Assembly: GCF_036884255.1 (NCBI RefSeq)
Contig: NZ_CP145605.1
Coordinates: 2,542,001-2,606,000 of the forward strand
Direction: 5' to 3'
From: Paenibacillus tundrae
Lineage (GTDB): Bacteria > Bacillota > Bacilli > Paenibacillales > Paenibacillaceae
DNA length: 64,000 bases
Shown here: piece by piece, positions 1 through 8,243 of the stretch
Position numbering within the stretch: position 1 is the first letter of the stretch
Layout: each line of letters starts with the position of its first letter
Position numbers and translations under genes: made by a program
Notes under the pieces: model-generated
Database searches by the model: none
What the model saw: the letters and a program-made list of their open reading frames with translations, nothing else
What the model was told of the DNA's origin: nothing

Positions 1-110
1 TCCGTCTCGCACGTGACATTACGAAGATGATCGAGAATGAACTCGATTATCCGGGTCACATCAAAGTCACCGTCATTCGGGAAACCCGTGCGGTTGAATA
101 CGCAAAATAG
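1..110 (+). CDS. rny: Ribonuclease Y, C-terminal end (partial)
   Basis: Only the last 35 codons are present; the reading frame starts at base 3 and stops with TAG at 108-110. The peptide ([18 protein letters not shown], ending in VEYAK) is the conserved tail of RNase Y, the membrane-anchored endoribonuclease that starts mRNA decay in Firmicutes. The identification is from this tail and from the next gene: rny followed by ymdB and spoVS is the order known from Bacillus. The HD domain and membrane anchor lie outside the window. Confidence 0.9.
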   Translation, partial: RLARDITKMIENELDYPGHIKVTVIRETRAVEYAK

Positions 111-119
111 AGTATTTTG

Positions 120-157
120 GGAAAAGTGGCCGCAGTAATGGGCCACTTTTCCTGTTG
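120..157 (+). terminator. Hairpin after rny
   Basis: A perfect 12-bp stem (GGAAAAGTGGCC at 120-131 with its complement at 141-152) and a 9-nt loop, 10 bases after the rny stop. The 3' arm carries four T but the following tract (TGTTG) is poor, so it may be a weak terminator or an mRNA-processing/stability hairpin in an rny-ymdB transcript. Confidence 0.6.
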
Positions 158-218
158 ATAACCATGTATTGCAAGTGTCAGAATCTGAAGCTTTGTAGGG
201 AATGAAGGAGGCAGTACC

Positions 219-1013
219 ATGAAAGTTCTGTTTATTGGTGATATTGTAGGCAACGTTGGGCGGAAAGCATTGAAAGAAAATCTTCCATACCTGAAAAATA
301 AATATAAACCACATGTCATTATCGTTAATGGTGAAAATGCAGCCGCAGGTCGAGGAATTACAGGTGCAATTGCTAACGAATTTTTCAATTGGGGTGTGCA
401 TGGGATCACCCTCGGTAACCACACATGGGATAACAAGGATATTTTTGATTTTATAGATGATGAACCACGTATGATTCGCCCAGCGAACTTCCCTCCTGGT
501 ACACCAGGAAGAGGGTATACTGTGGTCAAAGGCGAAGGTAAAGAACTTGCCATCGTAAACTTACAAGGACGGACTTTTCTACCTGCACTGGACTGCCCGT
601 TCCGTGTAGCTGATGAAATTGTAGATGAGCTACGTCAGGATTATAAATGTATTCTCGTGGACATGCACGCTGAAGCGACTTCGGAGAAAATCGCGATGGG
701 ATGGCATCTTGACGGACGTGCGTCTCTTGTCGTAGGTACACATACTCATGTACAGAGTAACGATGATCGCATTTTGCCAGGTGGAACAGCTTATCTGACA
801 GATGCAGGTATGGTTGGACCACGTGATGGTATTCTTGGTATGGAGCGTGAAGCGGTGCTCCGTAAGTTCTATACGCAACTGCCTGTGCGTTTTGTCGTAG
901 ACGACGGTAAATGGCATTTTCACGGCGTAGTGGTCGAGATTGACGAATCTACAGGTGCAGCAACAAGAATTGAAAAAATCCGTCTGACAGAAGACGAGTG
1001 GCGCATGGAATAG
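219..1013 (+). CDS. ymdB: YmdB-family metallophosphoesterase (2',3'-cAMP phosphodiesterase)
   Basis: A 264-aa protein of the usual family length. Calcineurin-like metal-binding motifs are visible: GD at residues 7-8, NGEN at 37-40, GNHTWD at 66-71 and a GTHTHVQ motif near residue 175. In B. subtilis YmdB hydrolyses 2',3'-cyclic nucleotides and influences biofilm versus motility choices and RNA turnover; the adjacent rny fits this. GAAGGAGG lies 8-10 bases before the ATG at 219. It is probably the same transcriptional unit as rny, with spoVS 117 bases downstream having its own promoter. Confidence 0.92.
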   Translation: MKVLFIGDIVGNVGRKALKENLPYLKNKYKPHVIIVNGENAAAGRGITGAIANEFFNWGVHGITLGNHTWDNKDIFDFIDDEPRMIRPANFPPGTPGRGYTVVKGEGKELAIVNLQGRTFLPALDCPFRVADEIVDELRQDYKCILVDMHAEATSEKIAMGWHLDGRASLVVGTHTHVQSNDDRILPGGTAYLTDAGMVGPRDGILGMEREAVLRKFYTQLPVRFVVDDGKWHFHGVVVEIDESTGAATRIEKIRLTEDEWRME

Positions 1014-1051
1014 GGGCAATGTCCCATTTTGCAAGGAAACCCGTCTAAAAA

Positions 1052-1078
1052 GAAGGAATTTTTTTGCCTCCCGCGAAT
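1052..1078 (+). promoter_or_regulatory. Candidate SigH promoter of spoVS
   Basis: GAAGGAATT (1052-1060) matches the SigH -35 consensus RWAGGAxxT at every position. CGAAT (1074-1078) matches the -10 consensus HGAAT, with a 13-nt spacer. It ends about 50 bases before the spoVS start. SigH control of spoVS is known in B. subtilis; here it is inferred from the match. Confidence 0.65.
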
Positions 1079-1130
1079 AACATCTAGTAAGTGGAAACAA
1101 ACATTCAACATTCCCAGGGAGGTACTTACC

Positions 1131-1391
1131 ATGGAAGTATTAAAAGTTTCAGCAAAGTCCAATCCCAATTCCGTAGCCGGCGCACTTGCAGGAGTTCTTC
1201 GTGAACGTGGAAATGCTGAACTGCAGGCCATTGGAGCGGGAGCACTGAACCAAGCCATTAAAGCGGTAGCGATAGCCCGGGGATTTGTAGCACCAAGCGG
1301 AGTTGACTTGATTTGTATTCCAGCTTTTACAGACATTGTGATTGACGGTGAGGACCGAACGGCCATTAAGCTGATTGTGGAGCCCAGATAA
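1131..1391 (+). CDS. spoVS: Stage V sporulation protein S
   Basis: An 86-aa protein, identical in length to B. subtilis SpoVS, starting MEVLKVSAKSNPNSVAGA. It is a small Alba-like protein whose loss in Bacillus affects late sporulation and septation; its molecular role is not settled. GGGAGGT precedes the ATG at 1131. A longer in-frame start at 1029 is rejected because it would read through the SigH-type promoter and has no ribosome binding site. A terminator follows immediately, so the gene is probably monocistronic. Confidence 0.95.
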   Translation: MEVLKVSAKSNPNSVAGALAGVLRERGNAELQAIGAGALNQAIKAVAIARGFVAPSGVDLICIPAFTDIVIDGEDRTAIKLIVEPR

Positions 1392-1410
1392 TACATGCAT
1401 TCTTAGCAAG

Positions 1411-1439
1411 AACCTGTTTACGAAGTAGACAGGTTTTTT
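1411..1439 (+). terminator. Terminator of spoVS
   Basis: AACCTGTTTAC pairs with GTAGACAGGTT (one G-T wobble) around a GAA loop, followed by TTTTTT. Confidence 0.85.
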
Positions 1440-1481
1440 GCGTTCTATTCGCTATATTAGCGTAGAAAAGGGGGAATTCGA

Positions 1482-2459
1482 ATGAAAAAATGGCTCATAG
1501 CAGACTATCATTGTGATGTGCTTAGCAAAATGTTGACACAGCCGGAGATTTCCTTTCTAGATGCTCCAGAGCTTGATGTGAACTGGCAACGGCTGCAAGC
1601 TGGCAACATTGGACTGCAAGCATTTGCTGTGTATTTACCCGAAGTGTTGGGCAGAGGTAAGTTTGAACATGTGATGAGCCAGTTGGAAATATACCGTACT
1701 AAGGTAGAACTTAATCACGAACGCCCAGAAGGCACACAGACGCTGTTATGGCGTGAACAACTTACTCAGGAGGCAGCACAGCCTCATCCATGGGGCTTGC
1801 TTACGTTGGAGGGTGTGGATGGGCTGGAAGGGAACCTCTTCTATCTAGAGATCTGTTATCGGATGGGTGTTCGCATTGTGGGTGTAACGTGGAATTATGC
1901 CAATTGGGCGGCAGACGGAATTATGGAACAGCGAGGAGCGGGTCTGACTGAGAAAGGCAGACAATTGATTCAACGTTGTAATCAGATAGGCATGTTGCTA
2001 GACGTGTCACACTTAAGCGAAAAAGGGTTTTGGGAACTTGCCGATCTTAGTGAACGTCCTTTTATTGCTTCACACTCCAACAGTTATACGGTATGTCCAA
2101 ATGTACGTAATCTGAAGGATGATCAGATTCGTGCGATTATTACACGGGATGGCCGAATAGGACTCACGTTTGTTCCTTGGTTTGTGAAGCAGGAAGGTGA
2201 TGTTAAGATCGAGCATTTATTGCCACATATTGAACAGATCTGCTCTCTAGGTGGTCAGCATCATTTGATGCTTGGATCTGATTTTGACGGAATCCCTACA
2301 TATATCGAACAGCTTGAACACGCAGGACACTATCCGAACTTAATCAATACGCTATGCAAGCACTACGATGAATCCTTGGTTCGTGGCTGGATCTGGGGAA
2401 ACGGTGTGAGCTATTTGAGCAAAAATTTGCCTGAAATCGAACCTGTCGGAAAACGTTAA
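1482..2459 (+). CDS. Membrane dipeptidase, peptidase family M19
   Basis: A 325-aa zinc dipeptidase of the renal dipeptidase type. Visible metal-site features are HxD at residues 10-12 (YHCD), the EGVDGL segment, LDVSHLSEKGFWE, the SHSN motif and LGSDFDGI near the C-terminus. It hydrolyses dipeptides and is cytoplasmic here, as no signal peptide is seen. GGGGGAATTCG precedes the ATG. The physiological substrate cannot be told from sequence. It stands alone between the spoVS terminator and the pduL promoter region. Confidence 0.9.
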   Translation: MKKWLIADYHCDVLSKMLTQPEISFLDAPELDVNWQRLQAGNIGLQAFAVYLPEVLGRGKFEHVMSQLEIYRTKVELNHERPEGTQTLLWREQLTQEAAQPHPWGLLTLEGVDGLEGNLFYLEICYRMGVRIVGVTWNYANWAADGIMEQRGAGLTEKGRQLIQRCNQIGMLLDVSHLSEKGFWELADLSERPFIASHSNSYTVCPNVRNLKDDQIRAIITRDGRIGLTFVPWFVKQEGDVKIEHLLPHIEQICSLGGQHHLMLGSDFDGIPTYIEQLEHAGHYPNLINTLCKHYDESLVRGWIWGNGVSYLSKNLPEIEPVGKR

Positions 2460-2625
2460 AGTTTAAACAAAGTCGTAAGGGGCATGATGATTTGAGAGAA
2501 GTGTGCGTCTGATATGTTAACTCGTGCTCGTGCTATAAGGTCATAATCATTGATGGAATAGAGTGGGTTTTATCAAACGACAGATTTCCCAAAAACAGGT
2601 TTAAATTCAGGTAAAATAAGTGTAT

Positions 2626-2677
2626 TTCATGAATTTTCATCAGTTCATTTTCATTTCACTGCAAAAAGGAGTATAAT
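2626..2677 (+). promoter_or_regulatory. TTCAT repeat cluster and -10 box upstream of pduL
   Basis: TATAAT at 2672-2677 is a good -10 element 58 bases before the pduL start. The -35 position (TTTCAT) is poor. Just upstream, TTCAT or TTCAC occurs five times between 2626 and 2658, the first two exactly 10 bp apart, which suggests an activator-binding region. The rest of 2460-2735 shows nothing I recognise. Confidence 0.4.
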
Positions 2678-2735
2678 ACCCTTGAATTGTTAAGAGCCTA
2701 ATGAGGCCATAGATAAACAAGGAGTGAAATTCACA

Positions 2736-3308
2736 ATGAGTAAAACAGTACCTGTGGGCGTATCAGCCCGCCACATTCATGTATCCCAAGAGCACGTTGA
2801 AATTTTGTTTGGTAAAGGTTACGAATTGACTGAGTTTAAACCTCTGTCCCAACCTGGACAATATGCTGCTAACGAAACAGTAGCTGTAATTGGTTCCAAA
2901 GGACAGTTTGATAAAGTGCGTATCCTTGGTCCAGTTCGCCCTGAAACACAACTGGAAATTTCGATGACGGATTCCTTCGCTATTGGTGTTAAAGCACCTG
3001 TACGCGAGTCCGGAAGCATTGAAGGTACACCAGGCATTACAATTAAAGGACCAGCTGGCGAAGTAACGATCGATAAAGGTGTTATTGTTGCCGCTCGTCA
3101 CATTCACTTCCATACGTCCGATGCTGCAAAATGGGGCATTGAGGACAAACAAATGCTGAAAGTTCGTCTGGGCGGAGATCGTGGTCTGGTATTGGAAAAT
3201 GTACTGGCTCGTGTTTCTGATTCCTTTGCATTGGACATGCATATTGACACAGATGAAGCCAATGCAGCTGGCGCACGTAACGGCGATACTGCTGAGATCA
3301 TCGACTAG
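2736..3308 (+). CDS. pduL: PduL-type phosphate propanoyltransferase / phosphotransacylase
   Basis: A 190-aa protein with two PduL-type beta-barrel repeats. RHIHVS near residue 12 and ARHIHFH near residue 120 supply the zinc-binding histidines. The family exchanges CoA and phosphate on acyl groups (acetyl- or propionyl-phosphate and the CoA esters). No microcompartment shell, diol dehydratase or acetate kinase gene is nearby, so this is an orphan, probably a housekeeping phosphotransacetylase. AAGGAG at 2719-2724 favours ATG 2736; GTG 2724 would add four residues but overlaps that site. Confidence 0.85.
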   Translation: MSKTVPVGVSARHIHVSQEHVEILFGKGYELTEFKPLSQPGQYAANETVAVIGSKGQFDKVRILGPVRPETQLEISMTDSFAIGVKAPVRESGSIEGTPGITIKGPAGEVTIDKGVIVAARHIHFHTSDAAKWGIEDKQMLKVRLGGDRGLVLENVLARVSDSFALDMHIDTDEANAAGARNGDTAEIID

Positions 3309-3360
3309 TCATTTGTAATATGTCAATTGTGGAGTTGCCCTGGTGCTCCATTCATACAAT

Positions 3361-3411
3361 AACCCGAGTACCCCTTACAGCTGGATCATCCAGCGGGGCT
3401 CGGGTTTTTTG
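3361..3411 (+). terminator. Terminator of pduL
   Basis: AACCCGAG...CCCC pairs with GGGG...CTCGGGTT enclosing a second small hairpin (CTGGATCATCCAG), followed by TTTTTT. Confidence 0.85.
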
Positions 3412-3501
3412 TTGCATTTGAAGCACAGACAGGACACTCATTCGTCATCTGTTAGAGGAGAAGGTGCGTGCGCTTTGCATGTGGAACTAGAGCCCAATAC
3501 A

Positions 3502-3510
3502 TGTTATAAT
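3502..3510 (+). promoter_or_regulatory. Extended -10 element upstream of miaB
   Basis: TGTTATAAT is a consensus extended -10 (TGnTATAAT) about 105 bases before miaB. No convincing -35 is present, as is common for extended -10 promoters. Confidence 0.5.
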
Positions 3511-3615
3511 TTACTGTAATGCTCTTCTGAATTATGGAGTATAAAGCATATATGCGACCTAGAGATGAACTAACGAATTTTTATTAATAGAGGCTGTAAG
3601 GAGTGACCGAAGGAA

Positions 3616-5172
3616 ATGGCTAAAGACTCAAAAAAGGATTACTCCCAATATTTTGATTTCTCCGATGCCAAAGTAATTTCGCAAGATGAATTCAGCAAAA
3701 AGATTCGAATTCGGGGCCGGGACATCAATATCAAATCGGAGCCGAATCATCGTCAGGAGAAACAGCGGGGCAAGGAAGACGTACAGGTACTATACGATAA
3801 CGCCATCCCAGATGAACTGAAAAACATAGGAAAAGGCAAACACTATATCGTATATACGTACGGCTGCCAGATGAACGAGCATGATTCTGAAACGATCAAA
3901 GGGTTACTGGAATCCATGGGATACCAGTCCACAGAAGATCGCAAAGAGGCAGACATTATACTACTGAATACATGCGCGATTCGGGAAAACGCGGAAGATA
4001 AAGTATTCGGCGAGCTAGGACATCTGAAAACGCTCAAACTCGAACGTCCAGGACTATTGCTTGGTGTGTGCGGCTGTATGTCTCAGGAAGAAGGCGTCGT
4101 TAACCGCATTATGCAGAAGCATGGTTTTGTCGATATGATCTTTGGTACGCATAATGTACACCGGCTGCCACATCTGATTCAGGAAGCATTGTTCAGTAAA
4201 GAGATGGTCGTTGAAGTATGGTCCAAAGAGGGCGATATCATTGAGAATCTGCCGAAAAAACGCGAAGGTATGCGCGGGTGGGTGAACATTATGTACGGCT
4301 GCGATAAGTTCTGTACATATTGTATCGTTCCATTTACGCGAGGAAAAGAGCGGAGCAGACGGCCAGAAGATGTAATCGCTGAGGTTCGAGATCTGGCAAG
4401 ACAGGGATTCAAAGAGATTACATTACTTGGTCAGAACGTAAATGCTTACGGTAAAGACTTCACGGATCTGGAATACAGCTTCGGTGACTTGATGGATGAT
4501 ATTCGCAAGATCGATATTCCACGGGTACGTTTCACAACCAGTCATCCACGTGACTTTGATGATCGCCTGATCGAGGTGTTAGCCAAAGGTGGAAACTTGG
4601 TTGAGCATATTCATCTTCCAGTGCAATCAGGAAGTACAGAAGTGCTCAAACGTATGAGTCGGAAGTATAATAGGGAACACTATCTGCAGCTTGCAAACAA
4701 AATTAAAACAGCCATTCCGGATGTCGTATTGACCACTGACATTATCGTTGGTTTCCCGGGAGAAACGGATGAGCAGTTTGAAGATACATTGTCACTCGTT
4801 CGGGAAGTCGGTTATGACTTCGCATATACCTTTATCTACTCTCCGCGTGAGGGTACGCCTGCAGCGGTGATGGAGGATAATGTACCGATGGAAGTGAAAA
4901 AGGAACGTCTGAAACGGTTGAATGAAACGATCAACGAGTATAGCCAGAGCAGCAATGAGAAACAGCGTGGCAAAGTGGTAGAAGTTCTCGTTGAAGGGGA
5001 AAGCAAACGGAATTCGAATGTTCTGGCTGGACGGACGCGCAGCAATAAATTGGTTCATTTTGAAGGATCCAAGGATTTGATCGGTACATTCGTACATGTG
5101 GAGATCACAGATCCGATGACGTTCTATATTCGCGGTAACCTGCTCAACGAGCCAGTAGCTGCCAACCAGTAA
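3616..5172 (+). CDS. miaB: tRNA-2-methylthio-N6-dimethylallyladenosine synthase
   Basis: A 518-aa methylthiotransferase that adds the methylthio group to i6A37 of tRNAs reading UNN codons. The N-terminal UPF0004 domain has cluster cysteines C84, C120 and C154. The radical-SAM motif is C229-xxx-C233-xx-C236, and a C-terminal TRAM domain covers about residues 445-510. A roughly 70-residue basic/acidic N-terminal extension before the core is typical of Bacillales MiaB. AAGGAG lies 12 bases upstream of the ATG at 3616. The neighbour ricA belongs to the same gene order in Bacillus (miaB-ymcA). Confidence 0.96.
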   Translation: MAKDSKKDYSQYFDFSDAKVISQDEFSKKIRIRGRDINIKSEPNHRQEKQRGKEDVQVLYDNAIPDELKNIGKGKHYIVYTYGCQMNEHDSETIKGLLESMGYQSTEDRKEADIILLNTCAIRENAEDKVFGELGHLKTLKLERPGLLLGVCGCMSQEEGVVNRIMQKHGFVDMIFGTHNVHRLPHLIQEALFSKEMVVEVWSKEGDIIENLPKKREGMRGWVNIMYGCDKFCTYCIVPFTRGKERSRRPEDVIAEVRDLARQGFKEITLLGQNVNAYGKDFTDLEYSFGDLMDDIRKIDIPRVRFTTSHPRDFDDRLIEVLAKGGNLVEHIHLPVQSGSTEVLKRMSRKYNREHYLQLANKIKTAIPDVVLTTDIIVGFPGETDEQFEDTLSLVREVGYDFAYTFIYSPREGTPAAVMEDNVPMEVKKERLKRLNETINEYSQSSNEKQRGKVVEVLVEGESKRNSNVLAGRTRSNKLVHFEGSKDLIGTFVHVEITDPMTFYIRGNLLNEPVAANQ

Positions 5173-5280
5173 TATATCAATATCAGTACCCACAACCAAT
5201 AAGATGGAATGATGCGATGTGCACGGAGCTAATACGGCGGATGTAGCGAAAGGATCGGAATCGATTCTGTAGAAGCGAAG

Positions 5281-5350
5281 CGCTCGCCTTTGTCCCTGTA
5301 TTTTACCCATTGAATAATCTAATCAAAAAATACAGGGACAACAGCGATCG
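5281..5350. repeat. Long imperfect palindrome (REP-like) between miaB and ricA
   Basis: A perfect 15-bp inverted repeat (TTGTCCCTGTATTTT at 5290-5304, complement at 5327-5341) continues outward with about four mismatches into CGCTCGCC / GATCGCTG-like arms, giving a stem of roughly 24 bp around a 22-nt loop. The arms are not followed by a T tract. It sits inside an intergenic space whose only other visible content is the ricA ribosome binding site. Confidence 0.7.
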
Positions 5351-5452
5351 AAAGAACGATCCGAGCATGCAGCGGTCACATAAGCAGTCATTTTGGTTCG
5401 GTGCAGGACGTGTATTCCATCTTATATTATCTCATAGAATGGAGCGATTTCA

Positions 5453-5902
5453 GTGGCGCAGGAGCAAGTGCAGTACAACCATTATGGTATGCCGACCTAC
5501 GATACGCGCAATCTGGTCATACGCGACGATATTATGGGAAAAGCCAAAGAATTGGCGGATATGCTTGGAACCAGCGAGGAAGTTAAGCAGTTCCAGCAGG
5601 CAGAATCCAAAATTCGCGACCATGAGCGCATTCAGCAGTTGATTACAACGATTAAGAAGAAGCAAAAAGAGATTGTTGCCTTCGAAAGTTTCAAAAATGC
5701 TGATATGGTAAACAAGATCGAACAAGAAATTACCGATTTGCAGGACGAACTGGATAGCATTCCATTGGTAACTGAATTCCAGCAAAGCCAGAGTGATATT
5801 AACTATCTGCTTCAGCTTGTAATTTCTGTTATTCGGGATACAGTTTCAGAGAAAGTAAATGTAGAAGCTGGCACGGATTCACCTCCGACGAGCTGTGGTT
5901 AA
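5453..5902 (+). CDS. ricA: RicA/YmcA, regulator of RNase Y processing
   Basis: A 149-aa helical protein of the YlbF/YmcA family. In B. subtilis RicA acts with RicF (YlbF) and RicT (YaaT) in a complex that binds Fe-S clusters and RNase Y, promoting maturation of polycistronic mRNAs and competence/sporulation/biofilm entry. The core (MGKAKELADMLGTSEEVKQF) is characteristic. A single cysteine is the penultimate residue, consistent with a cluster ligand at the C-terminus. GTG 5453 is chosen because GGAG lies about 9 bases upstream. Confidence 0.88.
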   Translation: MAQEQVQYNHYGMPTYDTRNLVIRDDIMGKAKELADMLGTSEEVKQFQQAESKIRDHERIQQLITTIKKKQKEIVAFESFKNADMVNKIEQEITDLQDELDSIPLVTEFQQSQSDINYLLQLVISVIRDTVSEKVNVEAGTDSPPTSCG

Positions 5903-5912
5903 GTTGTAGAAG

Positions 5913-5938
5913 GGTGCGGACGCAGTCCGCGCCTTTTT
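5913..5938 (+). terminator. Terminator of ricA
   Basis: GGTGCGGAC and GTCCGCGCC pair (one wobble) around GCA, followed by TTTTT. The remaining bases up to 6137 show only a short weak GGCTCCAC/GTGGGGTT hairpin. Confidence 0.8.
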
Positions 5939-6137
5939 GATGTATAGTATGTGTGTTCAATTTCGGAACAGCCTCTTATAGGACGAAGCAGGGAACAGAC
6001 TCGAATGTAATTAGATATTATATTGAGAGGCTCCACTTCGTGGGGTTATTTTGTGTGAGTTCATGCTGTAGAAGATTCATTAAAACACAGGACATCAAGA
6101 GACATATACACCAAAGAGAATAAAGGGGAAATCAATA

Positions 6138-6563
6138 ATGAGTATTTTGGACAAAATGGTTGAAGAGGGCGAGAAGCGCTTCTGGGGCTTCCTAGGCTGC
6201 CGATATATTAAAGGTGATGAAAAAGAAGTACAAATTGGACTCACCGCAGGTGAGCACCATACCAATTCCATGGGTATTATCCACGGTGGTGTGCTGACAT
6301 CTCTGATGGATCAGGCGATGGGAATGGTAGCAACCGCTGCAATGGCAGTGGACAGTTGTGTAACTACGAATCTGAATGTACATTTTCTAGCTCCGATGAA
6401 ACAAGGGGAATTAATGGTGACCTCGACGGTACTGCATCAAGCAGGACGCAGCGTTACAGCACAATCGGAGGTTCGCGACGCTACCGGTACACTCGGTTGT
6501 ATGGCAACAGCGACATTCCGTATTGCAGGGGTTAAAAAGCAAACGACTGAATCCAAAGGTTGA
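6138..6563 (+). CDS. PaaI-type hotdog thioesterase
   Basis: A 141-aa single hotdog-fold protein. The motif GIIHGGVLTSLMDQAMG, with its conserved HGG and a catalytic Asp/Glu position in the following helix, marks the PaaI/YbdB thioesterase family, which hydrolyses acyl- or aryl-CoA thioesters. AAAGGGG precedes the ATG. The substrate is unknown. Its stop codon overlaps the -35 box of the next promoter (TTGACA at 6560-6565), so it is followed directly by an independently expressed cluster. Confidence 0.85.
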   Translation: MSILDKMVEEGEKRFWGFLGCRYIKGDEKEVQIGLTAGEHHTNSMGIIHGGVLTSLMDQAMGMVATAAMAVDSCVTTNLNVHFLAPMKQGELMVTSTVLHQAGRSVTAQSEVRDATGTLGCMATATFRIAGVKKQTTESKG

Positions 6564-6587
6564 CAAAAGATTTTATTATGTCATAAT
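6560..6587 (+). promoter_or_regulatory. Promoter with palindromic operator for the NAD-salvage cluster
   Basis: TTGACA (6560-6565), 16-nt spacer, CATAAT (6582-6587). A perfect 13-bp palindrome ATTATG-T-CATAAT (6575-6587) overlays the -10 box, the position expected of a repressor operator. The downstream gene encodes a NrtR-like regulator, making autoregulation plausible. Confidence 0.65.
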
Positions 6588-6621
6588 GAGATTATCAAAT
6601 TGAAAATAGTCGGTGGTGCCC

Positions 6622-7425
6622 ATGAGCGAAAACTACGAACACTTAAATGCTGATAGCGATGAACAAGCGGCTCGTGCTTATAGTTCCAAGAAATATCGTA
6701 CTCCCGATGGCGTGCCAGCGGATATCGTCATGTTCACCTTGACCAAACGAGAGCGGAAGACGGTCACGAAGACCCTTCCTATTCGGGAACTCAAGGTTAT
6801 GCTTATTAAACGCAAAGGATGGCCTTTTGCGGGAAGATGGGCTCTGCCGGGTGGATTTTGTCAAGAGAACGAGTCTATCTACGATGCTGCGAAGCGGGAA
6901 CTGATGGAGGAAACAGGCGTCGATGGTGGACATTTAGAATATCTGAATGTATATAGTCAACCAGGGCGTGATCCACGGGGCTGGATTATCTCACATGCGT
7001 TCTTTGCACTGGTGGAGGAATGGATGCTGGAACACCGTCAGGCTGCAGACGATGCAGAAGATGTTGGACTCTTTACGATTCAAGAAGCGCTCGAGGAGCT
7101 TGAGCTTGCATTTGATCATCGAACCATTATAGAGGATGCATATCGCCGGATTCAGCAACAAATGCTGGAAACGACGATTGCACGCCAGTTCCTTCCACGT
7201 GACTTTACGTTAAGTGAATTATACCAGGTCATTCAGAGTGTTGTCCCTGATTTTGAAGAACCGAATTTCATCCGTAAGATTACTTCGACGCGTAGTCGTA
7301 AAGGGATCGTAGAAGAAGTAAGAGATGAAGAGGGCAATCTACTCAGTTCGAATCAATATTCACAGCGTCCGGCGCAGCTCTATCGTTTCACAGAACTTGT
7401 GCCGCGCTTATCCATTTATACCTAA
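6622..7425 (+). CDS. Nudix hydrolase with NrtR-like winged-helix C-terminus
   Basis: A 267-aa protein. Residues about 35-170 form a Nudix domain with an intact box (GGFCQENE...RELMEETG), and about 180-265 form a winged-helix-type domain (ARQFLPRDFTLSELYQVI...FIRKITSTR) as in NrtR regulators. NrtR proteins repress NAD-biosynthesis genes and sense ADP-ribose. Here the intact box suggests that hydrolysis of ADP-ribose or a related nucleotide may also be kept. The next two genes are NAD-salvage enzymes. ATG 6622 is preferred, with GGTGG six bases upstream; GTG 6613 is an alternative. Confidence 0.82.
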   Translation: MSENYEHLNADSDEQAARAYSSKKYRTPDGVPADIVMFTLTKRERKTVTKTLPIRELKVMLIKRKGWPFAGRWALPGGFCQENESIYDAAKRELMEETGVDGGHLEYLNVYSQPGRDPRGWIISHAFFALVEEWMLEHRQAADDAEDVGLFTIQEALEELELAFDHRTIIEDAYRRIQQQMLETTIARQFLPRDFTLSELYQVIQSVVPDFEEPNFIRKITSTRSRKGIVEEVRDEEGNLLSSNQYSQRPAQLYRFTELVPRLSIYT

Positions 7426-7490
7426 CTGGCCAAGTTAACTTCGGATTGAATCAGGCTTAGACTATTCTCAAAATAAAGGGAGTGCAGACG

Positions 7491-8051
7491 ATGAAAGCAT
7501 TGATTGTCATCGATTTTACCCGAGATTTTGTGACAGGCGCTTTGCCTGTTGGTGAGCCGGCAGTTGAGATTGAAGAGACTGTAGCTGCAATTACTGAGAA
7601 CTACTGTGATCATAAGCATGAAGTCATTATGGCTGTAGATTTGCACGAACAGAATGATCCGTACCATCCGGAAACAACACTTTTTCCGCCTCATAACATT
7701 AGGGATACAGAGGGAAGGCTACTATATGGACGCTTAGCCCAAGTTATGGAGGATCGGAAAGAGCATATTCGTTGGATGGATAAGACGAGATATAGTGCCT
7801 TCTGTGGAACAGATCTGGAGCTTCGGCTCAGGGAACGTGGAATTACAGATATTGCACTCATAGGTGTGTGTACCGATATATGTGTATTACATACAGCGGT
7901 GGATGCCTACAACAAAGGCTTTCACATCACGGTGTATGAGGATGCTGTGGCCAGTTTTAACGCTGCTGGACATGAGTGGGCACTAGAACATTTCCGTTCG
8001 AGTCTAGGGGCTCAAGTCGTGAAAGCAAGAGAGACTATTCTTGCACGGTAG
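7491..8051 (+). CDS. Isochorismatase-fold hydrolase, probable nicotinamidase
   Basis: A 186-aa cysteine hydrolase of the isochorismatase fold. The catalytic triad is visible: Asp in VIDFTRDF (D8), Lys in WMDKTRYSAF and Cys in GVCTDICVL. A nicotinamidase (nicotinamide to nicotinate) is the best guess because the next gene uses nicotinate and the preceding gene is NrtR-like. GGGAGTG precedes ATG 7491. In sequence alone the family cannot be separated with certainty from other isochorismatase-like amidohydrolases. Confidence 0.8.
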   Translation: MKALIVIDFTRDFVTGALPVGEPAVEIEETVAAITENYCDHKHEVIMAVDLHEQNDPYHPETTLFPPHNIRDTEGRLLYGRLAQVMEDRKEHIRWMDKTRYSAFCGTDLELRLRERGITDIALIGVCTDICVLHTAVDAYNKGFHITVYEDAVASFNAAGHEWALEHFRSSLGAQVVKARETILAR

Positions 8052-8243
8052 CTTAACTAATCCTGCGAACTGTAATTATGTTAGATTGGCGTTAAATATG
8101 GTGAATGAAACAAACCGGAGACTTTTTTGGATTCACAACGAATTGGTTAATGTTATGTAATCATGAAGAGAGTCTCCACATGTTAACCTGTGTTCAAAGG
8201 TAATGCCTATGAACATGAGCGGAAGTCAGAGAGGATGAGACAA

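Noticed and set aside
2626..2660. TTCAT repeats as a PhoP box
   Set aside because: Pho boxes are TTAACA-like with regular 11-bp periodicity; only the first two repeats are regularly spaced and the sequence differs.
5310..5642. Plus-strand reading frame of about 110 codons overlapping the start of ricA
   Set aside because: It is in another frame, begins within a palindrome and overlaps the conserved ricA sequence.
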